Shown here: positions 16,928 through 24,608 of the stretch, one piece after another
Layout: every line of letters begins with the position of its first letter
Position numbering within the stretch: position 1 is the stretch's first letter
Assembly: GCF_005771535.1 (NCBI RefSeq)
Contig: NZ_VANU01000004.1
Coordinates: forward strand, 1 to 64,000
DNA from: Arcobacter arenosus
GTDB taxonomy: Bacteria; Campylobacterota; Campylobacteria; Campylobacterales; Arcobacteraceae
Reading direction: 5' to 3'
Length of the DNA stretch: 64,000 nucleotides
Notes under the pieces: generated by a model
Told to the model about the DNA's origin: nothing
Database searches by the model: none
Seen by the model: the letters and a program-made list of their open reading frames with translations, nothing else
Position numbers and translations under genes: made by a program

Positions 16928-18217
16928 TTAATCCTTTATTTTATATATCTTTTCTTTTACATCTAGTGCCATTTGTTTATAATCAAAATCAGGTAAAGTC
17001 TCTTCTTTTTCAAGCCACTTTTTGACATACTCTTTCCCGCCATAAAAGCTTGATTGTTTAACTGGGTCAAAAACCCTATATTGTTTATCATTTCCAACTC
17101 CAGATTGATAAGCAAAATTTCCATAATTTGAGGCAGGAGAAAAATCTAATAAATACTCCTCAAAAAATGCAGCACAATATCTAAAATCCAAGCCAAGATT
17201 TTTTATAAAGTAACTTGATAACAGCTGTCTTTGTCGATTACTTATCCATCCAGTTTTTTTTAGTTCTATTATCCCTGCATCAATAATATCAACACCTGTT
17301 TTTGCATTAAAAAATAGTTCTAATTTATCTTTATTTTCTGAAAACTTGTAAACTTTATAGGACAATCCCTCTTTTAGAAAAAGTTTATTACCACTTTGAA
17401 GCATTACTAAATGAAAAAAATCTCTCCAAAGTAATTCAAAAAAAATCCAATAAGAAGATTTTGAAACCCCAAGTTTATTTTCATACTCTTTTATTTTATA
17501 ATATAAGGTTTTAGCACTAATACATCCACTTGCTAGATAAGGAGAAAACTTTGTGGAATTGTTAAAACCATCCACTAAACTTCTAGTATCATAATAAGTG
17601 TGTAAATGTTTAGATAAATACTCATCAACCCTATTTAAAGCATCTGTTTCTCCACCTTTTAAAACTCTTTTATTTTCATCTAAAGATAAGTTAATCTCTT
17701 CAATTTTTATACACATAAAAAGTTTATCTTTTGAATCAATCACTTTTACAGGTTCGTTTATAGTCATTTTTTCTGCTTTTTTTCTAAAATGACTGAAACT
17801 TTTTTTATAATCGAACTCAAATGGTTCTAACATTGTTTGATTAAAAAAGCTTTTACCCTTGTATTTTTCTAACTTCTTTTCAAACTCTTTCTCTTCAACT
17901 CCAATCTCTTTTTCAAAAAAAACCCTTAAATCATAATCTTCATTTAAAATCTCTAAAGTTTTTTCTATATCATCAACGATATAAAGCCAAATATTTTTTT
18001 TAAGTAAGTTTTTCTTTAAATCAATTAAAGACTCATATATAAACTGTTTTCTAAACTCTCCACACTTATTAAAACCTAAGTTTGTTCCTTTTAAAAGTTC
18101 CAAAGAATAAAGAGATATCATATTCTCACAACATTTTGAAGCTTCATTTAAAGCTAAGTTATCATTTATTCTAAGATTGTTTCTAAAAACTGTAATACAA
18201 AGTTTTGGCTTATGCAT
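16928..18217 (-). CDS. cry: Cryptochrome DASH
   Basis: A 429-residue member of the photolyase/cryptochrome family. The N-terminal domain starts CITVFRNNLRINDNLAL. The FAD domain shows FSPYLASGCISAKTLY, LLWRDFFHLVML, TGVDIIDAGIIELKKTGW, ISNRQRQLLSSYF and ASNYGNFAYQSGVGND, the last two being typical DASH signatures. DASH proteins bind FAD and a folate antenna and repair pyrimidine dimers mainly in single-stranded DNA, or act as light sensors. I start at ATG 18217, since GAGGAG lies upstream; a further in-frame start would add ten residues. It overlaps the upstream PhrB-like gene by eight bases and is followed by the lipocalin, so expression with them is expected. Confidence 0.93.
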   Translation of the reverse strand: MHKPKLCITVFRNNLRINDNLALNEASKCCENMISLYSLELLKGTNLGFNKCGEFRKQFIYESLIDLKKNLLKKNIWLYIVDDIEKTLEILNEDYDLRVFFEKEIGVEEKEFEKKLEKYKGKSFFNQTMLEPFEFDYKKSFSHFRKKAEKMTINEPVKVIDSKDKLFMCIKIEEINLSLDENKRVLKGGETDALNRVDEYLSKHLHTYYDTRSLVDGFNNSTKFSPYLASGCISAKTLYYKIKEYENKLGVSKSSYWIFFELLWRDFFHLVMLQSGNKLFLKEGLSYKVYKFSENKDKLELFFNAKTGVDIIDAGIIELKKTGWISNRQRQLLSSYFIKNLGLDFRYCAAFFEEYLLDFSPASNYGNFAYQSGVGNDKQYRVFDPVKQSSFYGGKEYVKKWLEKEETLPDFDYKQMALDVKEKIYKIKD

Positions 18218-19598
18218 TAAATAACTCCTCTTTAAATCTATTTGCATTTTCTAAATGGTTTAGGAGTTTTTTTTCATCCATTTTATTAAGTAATGAGATT
18301 TGCATTTTCATTCTTGGGTTATCTTTAAAAAGATGATTATATTTATATAAAAAGCTCCAATACAAACCATCCCAAATTTCACACCAATCTTCACTTTTTT
18401 TATAATCATTTGACATTTTTAAAATATAATTAGAACTACTAATATATGGTTTAGTTGTAATTGACCCACCATCACTAAAACCACTCATACCATATACATT
18501 TCCTACCATTACCCAATCATAAGCATCAATATAGTTTGCCATAAAAAACTCATATACCTTATTTGGCTTTATCTCTAAAAGTAAAAATAAATTCCCAATT
18601 ATCATAAGTCTTTCTATATGGTGATTATAAGAACTTAGCCTTAGTTTTTTTATTGCATCATCAAAGGGTTTTAAGGAAGTAGTCCCTTCATATACTTTTT
18701 TTGGAATCTCATTTTCAAAACCAAAAAAATTTGAGTTTCTTAAATTTACATGGGAACTTTTATAAATAGAGAGCATAAACTCTCTCCAACCTATTATTTG
18801 TCTTAAAAATCCCTCTTTTGCATTAAAAGGTACATCAACTTTTGAAGCTTCTTTTATTAGATATTTTAAATCTAAAAGTCCAACATTTAAACTTGAAGAG
18901 ATGTTGGAGTGAAACAAGAAAGAGCCATTTTTTACAATAGCATCTTGATAAACACCATATTTTTCAAATTTATTTTTTAAAAAATAGCCCAAATTTGCCT
19001 TTGCTTCTTCAAAAGTTATGGGGTAAGTAAACTGTTCACAAGTTCCTATGCTTTTAAATTTTTTACAATATTCTTTTGCTTCATGTAAGTATTTATTTTC
19101 AAAATTTAGTATTTGAGGAATCAATTCATTTTTTGGCATCTTTTTTCTATTTTCACTATCATAACTCCATTTCCCACCATAAGGTTTCCCCTTTTCTATA
19201 AATAGATTTAAGTCTTTTCTTCTATTTATATAATATTTATGTAAAAATTTATTTTCATCACTTACATTTAAAAAATTTGGATTATCAAAAATACTTAGAT
19301 CTTTAAAATTTATTTTTATTTTTTTTAATAACCAATCATCCACAACATCATAAATAGATACCTTTTTTTCTTTATAAATATCTAAATAACTTTCATCTTC
19401 ATAATATTCCACATCTATATCATTTTGTATTAAATACTCTTCATAAAACTTCATTGAAGCTCTATGAAAAATAAGTTTTTGAATATGAAAAGTATATAAA
19501 GTAAAAAACAAAGGCTCTTCAATTAAAAGAACCTTTTTATTTTTTAAGTTCTCAATATTTTCAAATAGTTGATGGGGATATAAAATAAAAATACTCAA
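18210..19598 (-). CDS. PhrB/CryB-type photolyase-related protein lacking FeS cysteines
   Basis: A 462-residue protein of the deoxyribodipyrimidine-photolyase-related (FeS-BCP/CryPro) group. It begins FILYPHQLFENIENL and shows KWSYDSENRKKMPK, GFLRQIIGWREFMLSIY, SSYNHHIERLMIIGN and YDWVMVGNVYGMSGFSDGG. In the well-studied members four cysteines bind a [4Fe-4S] cluster: one before the HHIxRL helix and three after KxMSDYC. Here the first site is AIKKLRLSSYNHH with no Cys, and the C-terminal region reads KMSNDYKKSEDWCEIWDG with a single Cys. The cluster is therefore probably absent while the flavin region is kept. It could be a (6-4) photolyase or a blue-light sensor. It sits between the THI5-like gene (one base away) and cry. 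Confidence 0.9.
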   Translation of the reverse strand: MSIFILYPHQLFENIENLKNKKVLLIEEPLFFTLYTFHIQKLIFHRASMKFYEEYLIQNDIDVEYYEDESYLDIYKEKKVSIYDVVDDWLLKKIKINFKDLSIFDNPNFLNVSDENKFLHKYYINRRKDLNLFIEKGKPYGGKWSYDSENRKKMPKNELIPQILNFENKYLHEAKEYCKKFKSIGTCEQFTYPITFEEAKANLGYFLKNKFEKYGVYQDAIVKNGSFLFHSNISSSLNVGLLDLKYLIKEASKVDVPFNAKEGFLRQIIGWREFMLSIYKSSHVNLRNSNFFGFENEIPKKVYEGTTSLKPFDDAIKKLRLSSYNHHIERLMIIGNLFLLLEIKPNKVYEFFMANYIDAYDWVMVGNVYGMSGFSDGGSITTKPYISSSNYILKMSNDYKKSEDWCEIWDGLYWSFLYKYNHLFKDNPRMKMQISLLNKMDEKKLLNHLENANRFKEELFNA

Positions 19599-19599
19599 C

Positions 19600-20484
19600 T
19601 TAGCTCCAAATTGAATTGTATTGAGATTCTTCTAATCTAACAATTTCAAGCTCTTCTAAAAAGTTTGTTAATTCAAGCCATTTTTTGTTGTTAGATTTGA
19701 TTTTATCTTTAAATCTTGGAATTGTATCTTCAATAATTTTATCCATAAGTAAGGATTTCTCCTCTTTAGAATATTCATAATATAACGCTTTTACCTCATC
19801 AATATTCTCTTTACAATATTTAATCATATCATTGGTGATTTTTATAAACAATTTTATCTCATCACCTTTTTTCTCTAAAATTTCTTTTGAACTCATAAAC
19901 TCTAAAGCTGAAAAGTTAGGGAAAGGAGATAGATAATCATCAATAAAAATATTCTCAAAGTTTTCATATTCGGCTTCAATACCTTCAAAATTATAAAAGC
20001 ATAACCATGCACCATCAAAGCTTTCATCATTTTTCATATTTGTTATATGCCAAAAATCTGTTTGTACAAACTCTACATTTTCAAAATCAAGTTCAAAGTT
20101 GTTAACATTTGCATATCTTTTTAAAATTTCAAAACCAATTTTATTTGTTATCTCATTAGCTGCAGGTGTAGTAATTTTAATTTTTTCATTAGCTTTTAGT
20201 TTTTCAAGCCTATCTTTTCTAATCATCACACCACCTCTAGTCTCAAAGAAGCAACCCAATGATTTCAAGCCCTCATAATAGTGTTCAAATAAATGAATTG
20301 GTTCATTACAATGTATATCAATAGTACCTTTTTTTAACTCTTCAAATCCATCATAATGTTCTGTTGGTACAATTATATTTACATCAAGAGCAAATTGTTT
20401 ATAAACACCTTTTTTTATCCCAACAATCATAGGTAGATGGTCAGGGTTTAAAAACCATTCTAAGGCAACATCTATTTTTGTCAT
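19600..20484 (-). CDS. Cytoplasmic NMT1/THI5-like binding protein
   Basis: A 294-residue protein with the periplasmic-binding-protein type 2 fold of the NMT1/THI5 family. It opens KIDVALEWFLNPDHLPMIVG, matching the family's first strand, and has EELKKGTIDIHCNEPIHLFE and DGAWLCFYNFEG. There is no signal peptide, so it should stay in the cytoplasm and is not a standard ABC-transporter receptor. In yeast Thi5, an HMP-P synthase, a Lys holds PLP, a His supplies substrate atoms and a CCCFC motif binds iron; here the His seems to be kept (EPIH), but the Lys position is Asn and the Cys motif is absent. I do not know its ligand. It lies in one operon between hemH and the PhrB-like gene. Confidence 0.8.
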   Translation of the reverse strand: MTKIDVALEWFLNPDHLPMIVGIKKGVYKQFALDVNIIVPTEHYDGFEELKKGTIDIHCNEPIHLFEHYYEGLKSLGCFFETRGGVMIRKDRLEKLKANEKIKITTPAANEITNKIGFEILKRYANVNNFELDFENVEFVQTDFWHITNMKNDESFDGAWLCFYNFEGIEAEYENFENIFIDDYLSPFPNFSALEFMSSKEILEKKGDEIKLFIKITNDMIKYCKENIDEVKALYYEYSKEEKSLLMDKIIEDTIPRFKDKIKSNNKKWLELTNFLEELEIVRLEESQYNSIWS

Positions 20485-20506
20485 TTATCCCTCCTTTCTA
20501 TTGTGC

Positions 20507-21442
20507 TTATGCACATCTATTTTCAAATAAATCTTTTAATGTTTCAAGAAAATATTGATTATGATTTGGAGCACGTGCAACTCTATAATCTTTTATTCCA
20601 ACCTCATCAGCAATCTCTTTATACTCAATATCAAGTTCAAATTGTGTTTCAGAGTTATCTACTGTAAAAGATATTGGATAAACGATAACTTTTTTATCTT
20701 TCATCTCATGGAGTTTATCATCCATATATGGTCTAATCCACTCCATAGGTCCAAGTCTAGACTGATACGCTGTATGTATGTTTTTAAACTTTATACCTTG
20801 TTTTTCTAACTCTTTTTTTGCACACTCTACATTTGCAAGAATATGTTTTTGGTAAGGGTCCCCTTTATCAATAGTTCTTTGAGTTAAACCATGGGCTGAA
20901 AAGATTAATTCAAACTCTTCAGGATTGTCATAGCCTAAAGACTCTTTTATTCTTTCTACTATTGCTTTATTATATAACTCATGGTCGTAATAGGAATCAA
21001 GGGTTCTAATTTTACCTTTAACTCCTAATTTTTTTGCCCATTTTTCAAACTCTTCAATTGATGATTTAGTTGTAGTTGAAGAATAATGTGGATACATTGG
21101 AATTGCATAAATTTCATCATAAGGTTTTAAGTGTTCTAATACATCTTTTGCAAAAGGTGGTGTATATCTCATTTTATAAAAGACATCAGCATCAACTATT
21201 TTTTCTAATCTTCTAGCTAATCTTTTTGTATGACCTACTATTGGAGACATACCCCCTAAAGCTTTATAGTTTTCTTTAGCTTCTTTTTTTCTCATACTTG
21301 TAATAAAAAAGCCTATCATTGCTCTTATTGGCTGGGGAGCACCAATTATATATTTGTCATTAAACATATTTGTTAGGAAAACCTCAACCTCATCTAGGTT
21401 ATTTGGTCCTCCCATGTTCATTAATACAATTGCTTTTTTCAC
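20507..21442 (-). CDS. hemH: Ferrochelatase HemH
   Basis: A 311-residue ferrochelatase that inserts Fe(II) into protoporphyrin IX, the last step of protohaem synthesis. The proximal motif LMNMGGPNNLDEVEVFL and the catalytic His in FSAHGLTQRTIDKGDPY are present, with AYQSRLGPMEWIRPY and the acidic metal path in YPISFTVDNSETQFELD. It starts at GTG 21442 after AAAAAGGA. That ribosome site lies in a small inverted repeat (21446-21464). Removing protoporphyrin, a strong photosensitiser, would suit a photoprotection operon. Whether this is the cell's only hemH cannot be seen from the window. Confidence 0.95.
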   Translation of the reverse strand: MKKAIVLMNMGGPNNLDEVEVFLTNMFNDKYIIGAPQPIRAMIGFFITSMRKKEAKENYKALGGMSPIVGHTKRLARRLEKIVDADVFYKMRYTPPFAKDVLEHLKPYDEIYAIPMYPHYSSTTTKSSIEEFEKWAKKLGVKGKIRTLDSYYDHELYNKAIVERIKESLGYDNPEEFELIFSAHGLTQRTIDKGDPYQKHILANVECAKKELEKQGIKFKNIHTAYQSRLGPMEWIRPYMDDKLHEMKDKKVIVYPISFTVDNSETQFELDIEYKEIADEVGIKDYRVARAPNHNQYFLETLKDLFENRCA

Positions 21443-21445
21443 TTA

Positions 21446-21464
21446 TATCCTTTTTATTAGGATA
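21446..21464 (-). promoter_or_regulatory. Hairpin covering the hemH ribosome binding site
   Basis: Read on the minus strand, TATCCT and AGGATA form a 6-bp inverted repeat around a 7-base A-rich loop, ending three bases before the GTG start of hemH. The AAGGA ribosome site is part of the loop-proximal strand, so folding would hide it. At 6 bp, mostly A-T, the stem is weak; a thermosensor-like or protein-modulated role is only a possibility. Confidence 0.4.
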
Positions 21465-21501
21465 ATATTCAATTTATCTGTTTTTTTGTATGTAATTCTT
21501 G

Positions 21502-21969
21502 TTAGTTTATATTATTTTGTTGAGATAAAATTTCTTTTGTGACTTTATGTCTATAGTTAAACATCTTCTCTAATTCTCTTTCCACAAAGAAATTAAAAAG
21601 TTTACCTATTTTACCAAAGGGTAAGACATATAAAACCTCATCTTTTAATTCCACACTATTACCTCTTTTAGTAAAGATATGGGAATGTTTCCAATACCTA
21701 AACGGAGATTTCATTGCAAAATCAACAAGAAGATTAGGTTTTTGATTTTTTAATATTTTAACTTCCCAATATATTGGTATTGGCATAAATTTTTTTTCAG
21801 TTTTTAATCTTAGAATTTCATCTTCTTTTGCTTCAAAGCTATCGTTTAGCATGGTTACTTTCATATCAGGAGGAGTAATTTTTACTAAGTTATTTGAATC
21901 AAGATGAAATTCATACAAATCCTCCAAAGTACAGTTTTTTATTAATGAAGTTTTTTCATACCTAAACAT
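21502..21969 (-). CDS. SRPBCC-family protein
   Basis: A 155-residue protein of the SRPBCC (START-like, polyketide-cyclase) superfamily. Landmarks are the opening YEKTSLIKNCTLEDLYEFHLDS-like region (first helix plus strand), VKITPPDMKVTM, IPIYWEVKIL and the long C-terminal helix FFVERELEKMFNYRHKVT. The YRH ending is typical of the branch paired with TIGR01777 epimerase-like proteins, which lies directly upstream, three bases away. The fold forms a deep hydrophobic pocket; the ligand is unknown. Together with the two lipocalins it makes three putative hydrophobic-ligand carriers in this region. Confidence 0.82.
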   Translation of the reverse strand: MFRYEKTSLIKNCTLEDLYEFHLDSNNLVKITPPDMKVTMLNDSFEAKEDEILRLKTEKKFMPIPIYWEVKILKNQKPNLLVDFAMKSPFRYWKHSHIFTKRGNSVELKDEVLYVLPFGKIGKLFNFFVERELEKMFNYRHKVTKEILSQQNNIN

Positions 21970-21972
21970 TTT

Positions 21973-22827
21973 TTATCCTACTAAGTCTTCTATAGTATCT
22001 TCTATATTAGTATATTTAAATTTAAAGCCACTATCAATTAATCTTTTTGGTTTCGCACATTGACCATCAGTTAATACCTTAGCTCCTTCACTAAATATTA
22101 AATTTAATGCAAATTCAGGTACTGGTAATATTGTAGGTCTGTTTAAAGTTTTTCCTAAAGCTTTTGTAAGTCCTAAATTAGTTGTTGGTGTTGGTGCTGT
22201 TAAGTTATAAACACCATCACATTGTTTATTTTCTATTACATACTCATATGCATCTAATAAATCACTTATATGGATAAATGAAAAATCTTGTTTACCATCT
22301 CCAATAGTACCACCAATTCCAAGTTTAAATGGAGTTAACATCTTTTTTAAAGCTCCACCATCACCTAATACAATACCAAATCTAAATATAGCTGTTCTTA
22401 TATCTAAATCTTTGGCCTTTAAAGCTTCGGTTTCCCAATCTCTTGCTAATACTCCTAAAAAATCTTTTGAATAGCTAAAGTCCTCTTCACTATAACAACT
22501 AGCGTTGTCATATATACCAACTGCTGAAGTTGATATAAACACCTCAGGCTTTTTTTCTGCTTTACTAAAAGCATTGATTAAAGCTTTAGTAGTATCTATT
22601 CTACTTGAATATAATAGTTTTTTGTAAGACTCAGTCCATCTGTTAATAATATTTGCACCAGCAAGATTAATAACAACATCCGCTTCTTCTATAATTTTTG
22701 TAAGTTCATTTATATCTTTAAGGGTTTCTCTTTTTATTCCTATTACTTTAAAACCCTTATTTTCAAATCTGTTTTTTATACTAGTACCAACAAAACCACT
22801 TGAACCAGTTATTGCTAAAGTTTTCAT
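21973..22827 (-). CDS. TIGR01777 / YfcH-like NAD-dependent epimerase family protein
   Basis: A 284-residue extended-SDR protein. The dinucleotide motif is LAITGSSGFVGTSI, followed by VINLAGANIINRWT, STSAVGIYDN, FRFGIVLGDGGALKKM and QDFSFIHISDL, all typical of TIGR01777 (E. coli YfcH). The usual YxxxK pair is not evident at its standard place, as in much of this subfamily. The catalysed reaction is unknown. I start it at ATG 22827, five bases after AAAGGAG; a GTG six bases upstream overlaps the ribosome site. It is the first gene of the second transcript of the island; its promoter and a direct repeat are at 22857-22889. Confidence 0.9.
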   Translation of the reverse strand: MKTLAITGSSGFVGTSIKNRFENKGFKVIGIKRETLKDINELTKIIEEADVVINLAGANIINRWTESYKKLLYSSRIDTTKALINAFSKAEKKPEVFISTSAVGIYDNASCYSEEDFSYSKDFLGVLARDWETEALKAKDLDIRTAIFRFGIVLGDGGALKKMLTPFKLGIGGTIGDGKQDFSFIHISDLLDAYEYVIENKQCDGVYNLTAPTPTTNLGLTKALGKTLNRPTILPVPEFALNLIFSEGAKVLTDGQCAKPKRLIDSGFKFKYTNIEDTIEDLVG

Positions 22828-22856
22828 ATTCACTCCTTTGCAATTTAATTTTACAA

Positions 22857-22889
22857 ATTATAGTATATTTATGATTTATTAGTATATTT
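22857..22889 (-). promoter_or_regulatory. Promoter with tandem 10-base operator upstream of the TIGR01777 operon
   Basis: On the minus strand TATAAT (22857-22862) lies 30 bases ahead of the ATG at 22827, a good -10 box. Directly upstream are two exact copies of AAATATACTA (22861-22870 and 22880-22889 in plus coordinates) repeating with a 19-base period. Tandem direct repeats of about this size are how LytTR-type regulators bind, and the lytTR gene ends just upstream. The distal copy recurs at the same distance from the -10 box of the photolyase operon (28338-28347). Confidence 0.62.
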
Positions 22890-22908
22890 TATTTGTTAGT
22901 TAAAATTT

Positions 22909-23616
22909 TTAAAAGCTTCTTTTATCTAGATATTCTCTAAAGTCTTTTGCCCCATCTTTAGAGCTTGTTACAATATCATCGATTCCATTAAATGATATCT
23001 CTAGTTTAGATTGTTCTACACTTTGCATAGATTTAATTTTATCTACATTTACAATATATGACCTATGTACCCTAAAGAAGTTTTTCCCTTCTAATACAGA
23101 TTGCATATCACCAATCTTTTTTCGTAAATAGGCATCGGCATCTTTGATTTTTATGATAACTTCATCTAAGTCCGCTTTAATATAAAAAATATCATCTATA
23201 TCAATAAGATAGATTTTATTTCCTCTTTTTGCTACAAGTTTTTTTGTTTCATCAGCTTTTACAATATATTTTTCCATTTTATTCAATGAGTTTCTTATTG
23301 ATTCATTGGAAATAGGTTTTAGTAAATAATCAATACCCCCACTTTGGAAAGCTTCAAGGGCATGTTCCTCATAAGCAGTTTGAAATACGATAAAAGTTTT
23401 TGGATTTAAGTTTACAATAGTATTTGCTAATTCTAAACCATTCATTTCAGGCATTGATATATCTAAAAAAGCAACATCAAACTTCTCTTTGGTTAAAACT
23501 TTTATTGCTTCAATAGCACTAGAACAAGCAGTAACATCTAAAATCCCTTCTTCATTTAAAAGTCTATTTAACCTACTAAGTGCTAGTTTTTCATCATCAA
23601 CTATCAATACTTTCAA
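22909..23616 (-). CDS. LytTR-family response regulator
   Basis: A 235-residue two-component regulator. The receiver has the acidic pair (VDDE), the phosphorylated Asp at about residue 52 in FLDISMPEMNG and a conserved Lys in LLKPIS. The C-terminal LytTR DNA-binding domain includes IDDIFYIKADLDEVIIK, LRKKIGDMQSVL and FFRVHRSYIVNVDKI. The start is TTG 23616, six bases after GAAGGA and two bases past the kinase stop; an earlier in-frame TTG would leave no spacing. LytTR proteins bind imperfect direct repeats; such a repeat lies just downstream of this gene in the next promoter. It is the last gene of the photolyase transcript. Confidence 0.93.
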   Translation of the reverse strand: MKVLIVDDEKLALSRLNRLLNEEGILDVTACSSAIEAIKVLTKEKFDVAFLDISMPEMNGLELANTIVNLNPKTFIVFQTAYEEHALEAFQSGGIDYLLKPISNESIRNSLNKMEKYIVKADETKKLVAKRGNKIYLIDIDDIFYIKADLDEVIIKIKDADAYLRKKIGDMQSVLEGKNFFRVHRSYIVNVDKIKSMQSVEQSKLEISFNGIDDIVTSSKDGAKDFREYLDKRSF

Positions 23617-23618
23617 TA

Positions 23619-24608
23619 TCAATCCTTCAAGCTTATTATAAATTTCATATTAGAACCATCTACTTGATGGCTTAATCTCCCAACATTAAGTAAATCTAAT
23701 CTTTTATCAAGATTATTTAAACCTGTTCCATATTTTATTCTTTGGGATAGTTTACCATTATTTATAATAATAATCTCCTTTGAAGAGACTAATATATCTA
23801 TTTTCAATCTATTTCTATTGTATCCATGCTTAATTGCATTTTCTACTAACAACTGAATAGAAAACTTAGGTACTAAAATATTTTCATCATCTTCATTTAA
23901 CTCAACATTTAATTCTATATTATTCTCAAACCTAATGTTTTCAATATTTAAATAGGTTTTAACCATCTCAATTTCAGTTTTAATTGGTATTAAACTCTCT
24001 TTAGTAATAGCATTACGTAAAAATCTTGACAACTCAAGGGTTGCCCTCTCTGCATCTTTTTTATCTACATAAATTAGTTCAGAAATTGAATTTAAAGCAT
24101 TAAATAAAAAATGTGGATTTAATTCATTTTCCAAAGCTTTGATTTTTGTTTCTAAAACTTGTGAGTTTATATTTTCATATCTATGTTTCATTGATACAAA
24201 TTGGTGTAAAATCAATCCAATTAAAAAAGTTAAAAAACCAATAATTATAGAGATAAAAAACCAATAAGCACTTATAAACTCTACAATTTCAATTTTGAAA
24301 AAAGAACCAAGATAAAAACTAAAAGAAAAACCTAAAAATCCAGATAAAAAAGAAAAAATGAAACTAATCAAATACCAGAATTTCTCTTTTAATTTTGGGA
24401 GAATAAAATCATTTGAAATTGTAATAAATACAAATGAGAATAAAGAGATACAAAAAGCTGTTAAACTACTAAAAAGTACTGTATATATATTTTTAAATTC
24501 TTCATTTAAAAAATAAAAAAACCAAGAGATTAAAAACCCAAAACTAGTTCCAATAAATACTATATAAAGCCAGTCTTTTTTTGAAATTTTTAATTTTATT
24601 CTATCCAT
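23619..24608 (-). CDS. LytS-type (His_kinase/PF06580) sensor kinase
   Basis: A 329-residue kinase with four membrane helices in the first 150 residues and almost no periplasmic loops, hence a membrane-embedded sensor. The phospho-acceptor motif ELNPHFLFNALNSISELIY is the LytS-type sequence, with His at about residue 165. The ATPase part shows LLVENAIKHGYNR (N box) and GTGLNNLDKRLDLL. It overlaps the CrtI-like gene by eight bases and the regulator follows at once, so this pair is translated with the photolyase and flavoprotein genes. No PAS, LOV or BLUF domain is present; light may be sensed indirectly, for example through membrane or redox state. That is inference. Confidence 0.92.
   Translation of the reverse strand: MDRIKLKISKKDWLYIVFIGTSFGFLISWFFYFLNEEFKNIYTVLFSSLTAFCISLFSFVFITISNDFILPKLKEKFWYLISFIFSFLSGFLGFSFSFYLGSFFKIEIVEFISAYWFFISIIIGFLTFLIGLILHQFVSMKHRYENINSQVLETKIKALENELNPHFLFNALNSISELIYVDKKDAERATLELSRFLRNAITKESLIPIKTEIEMVKTYLNIENIRFENNIELNVELNEDDENILVPKFSIQLLVENAIKHGYNRNRLKIDILVSSKEIIIINNGKLSQRIKYGTGLNNLDKRLDLLNVGRLSHQVDGSNMKFIISLKD

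Noticed and set aside
19600-20484. Thi5-type HMP-P synthase completing thiD-thiE
   Set aside because: The PLP-binding Lys and the CCCFC iron motif are absent, and the gene belongs to the cryptochrome operon.
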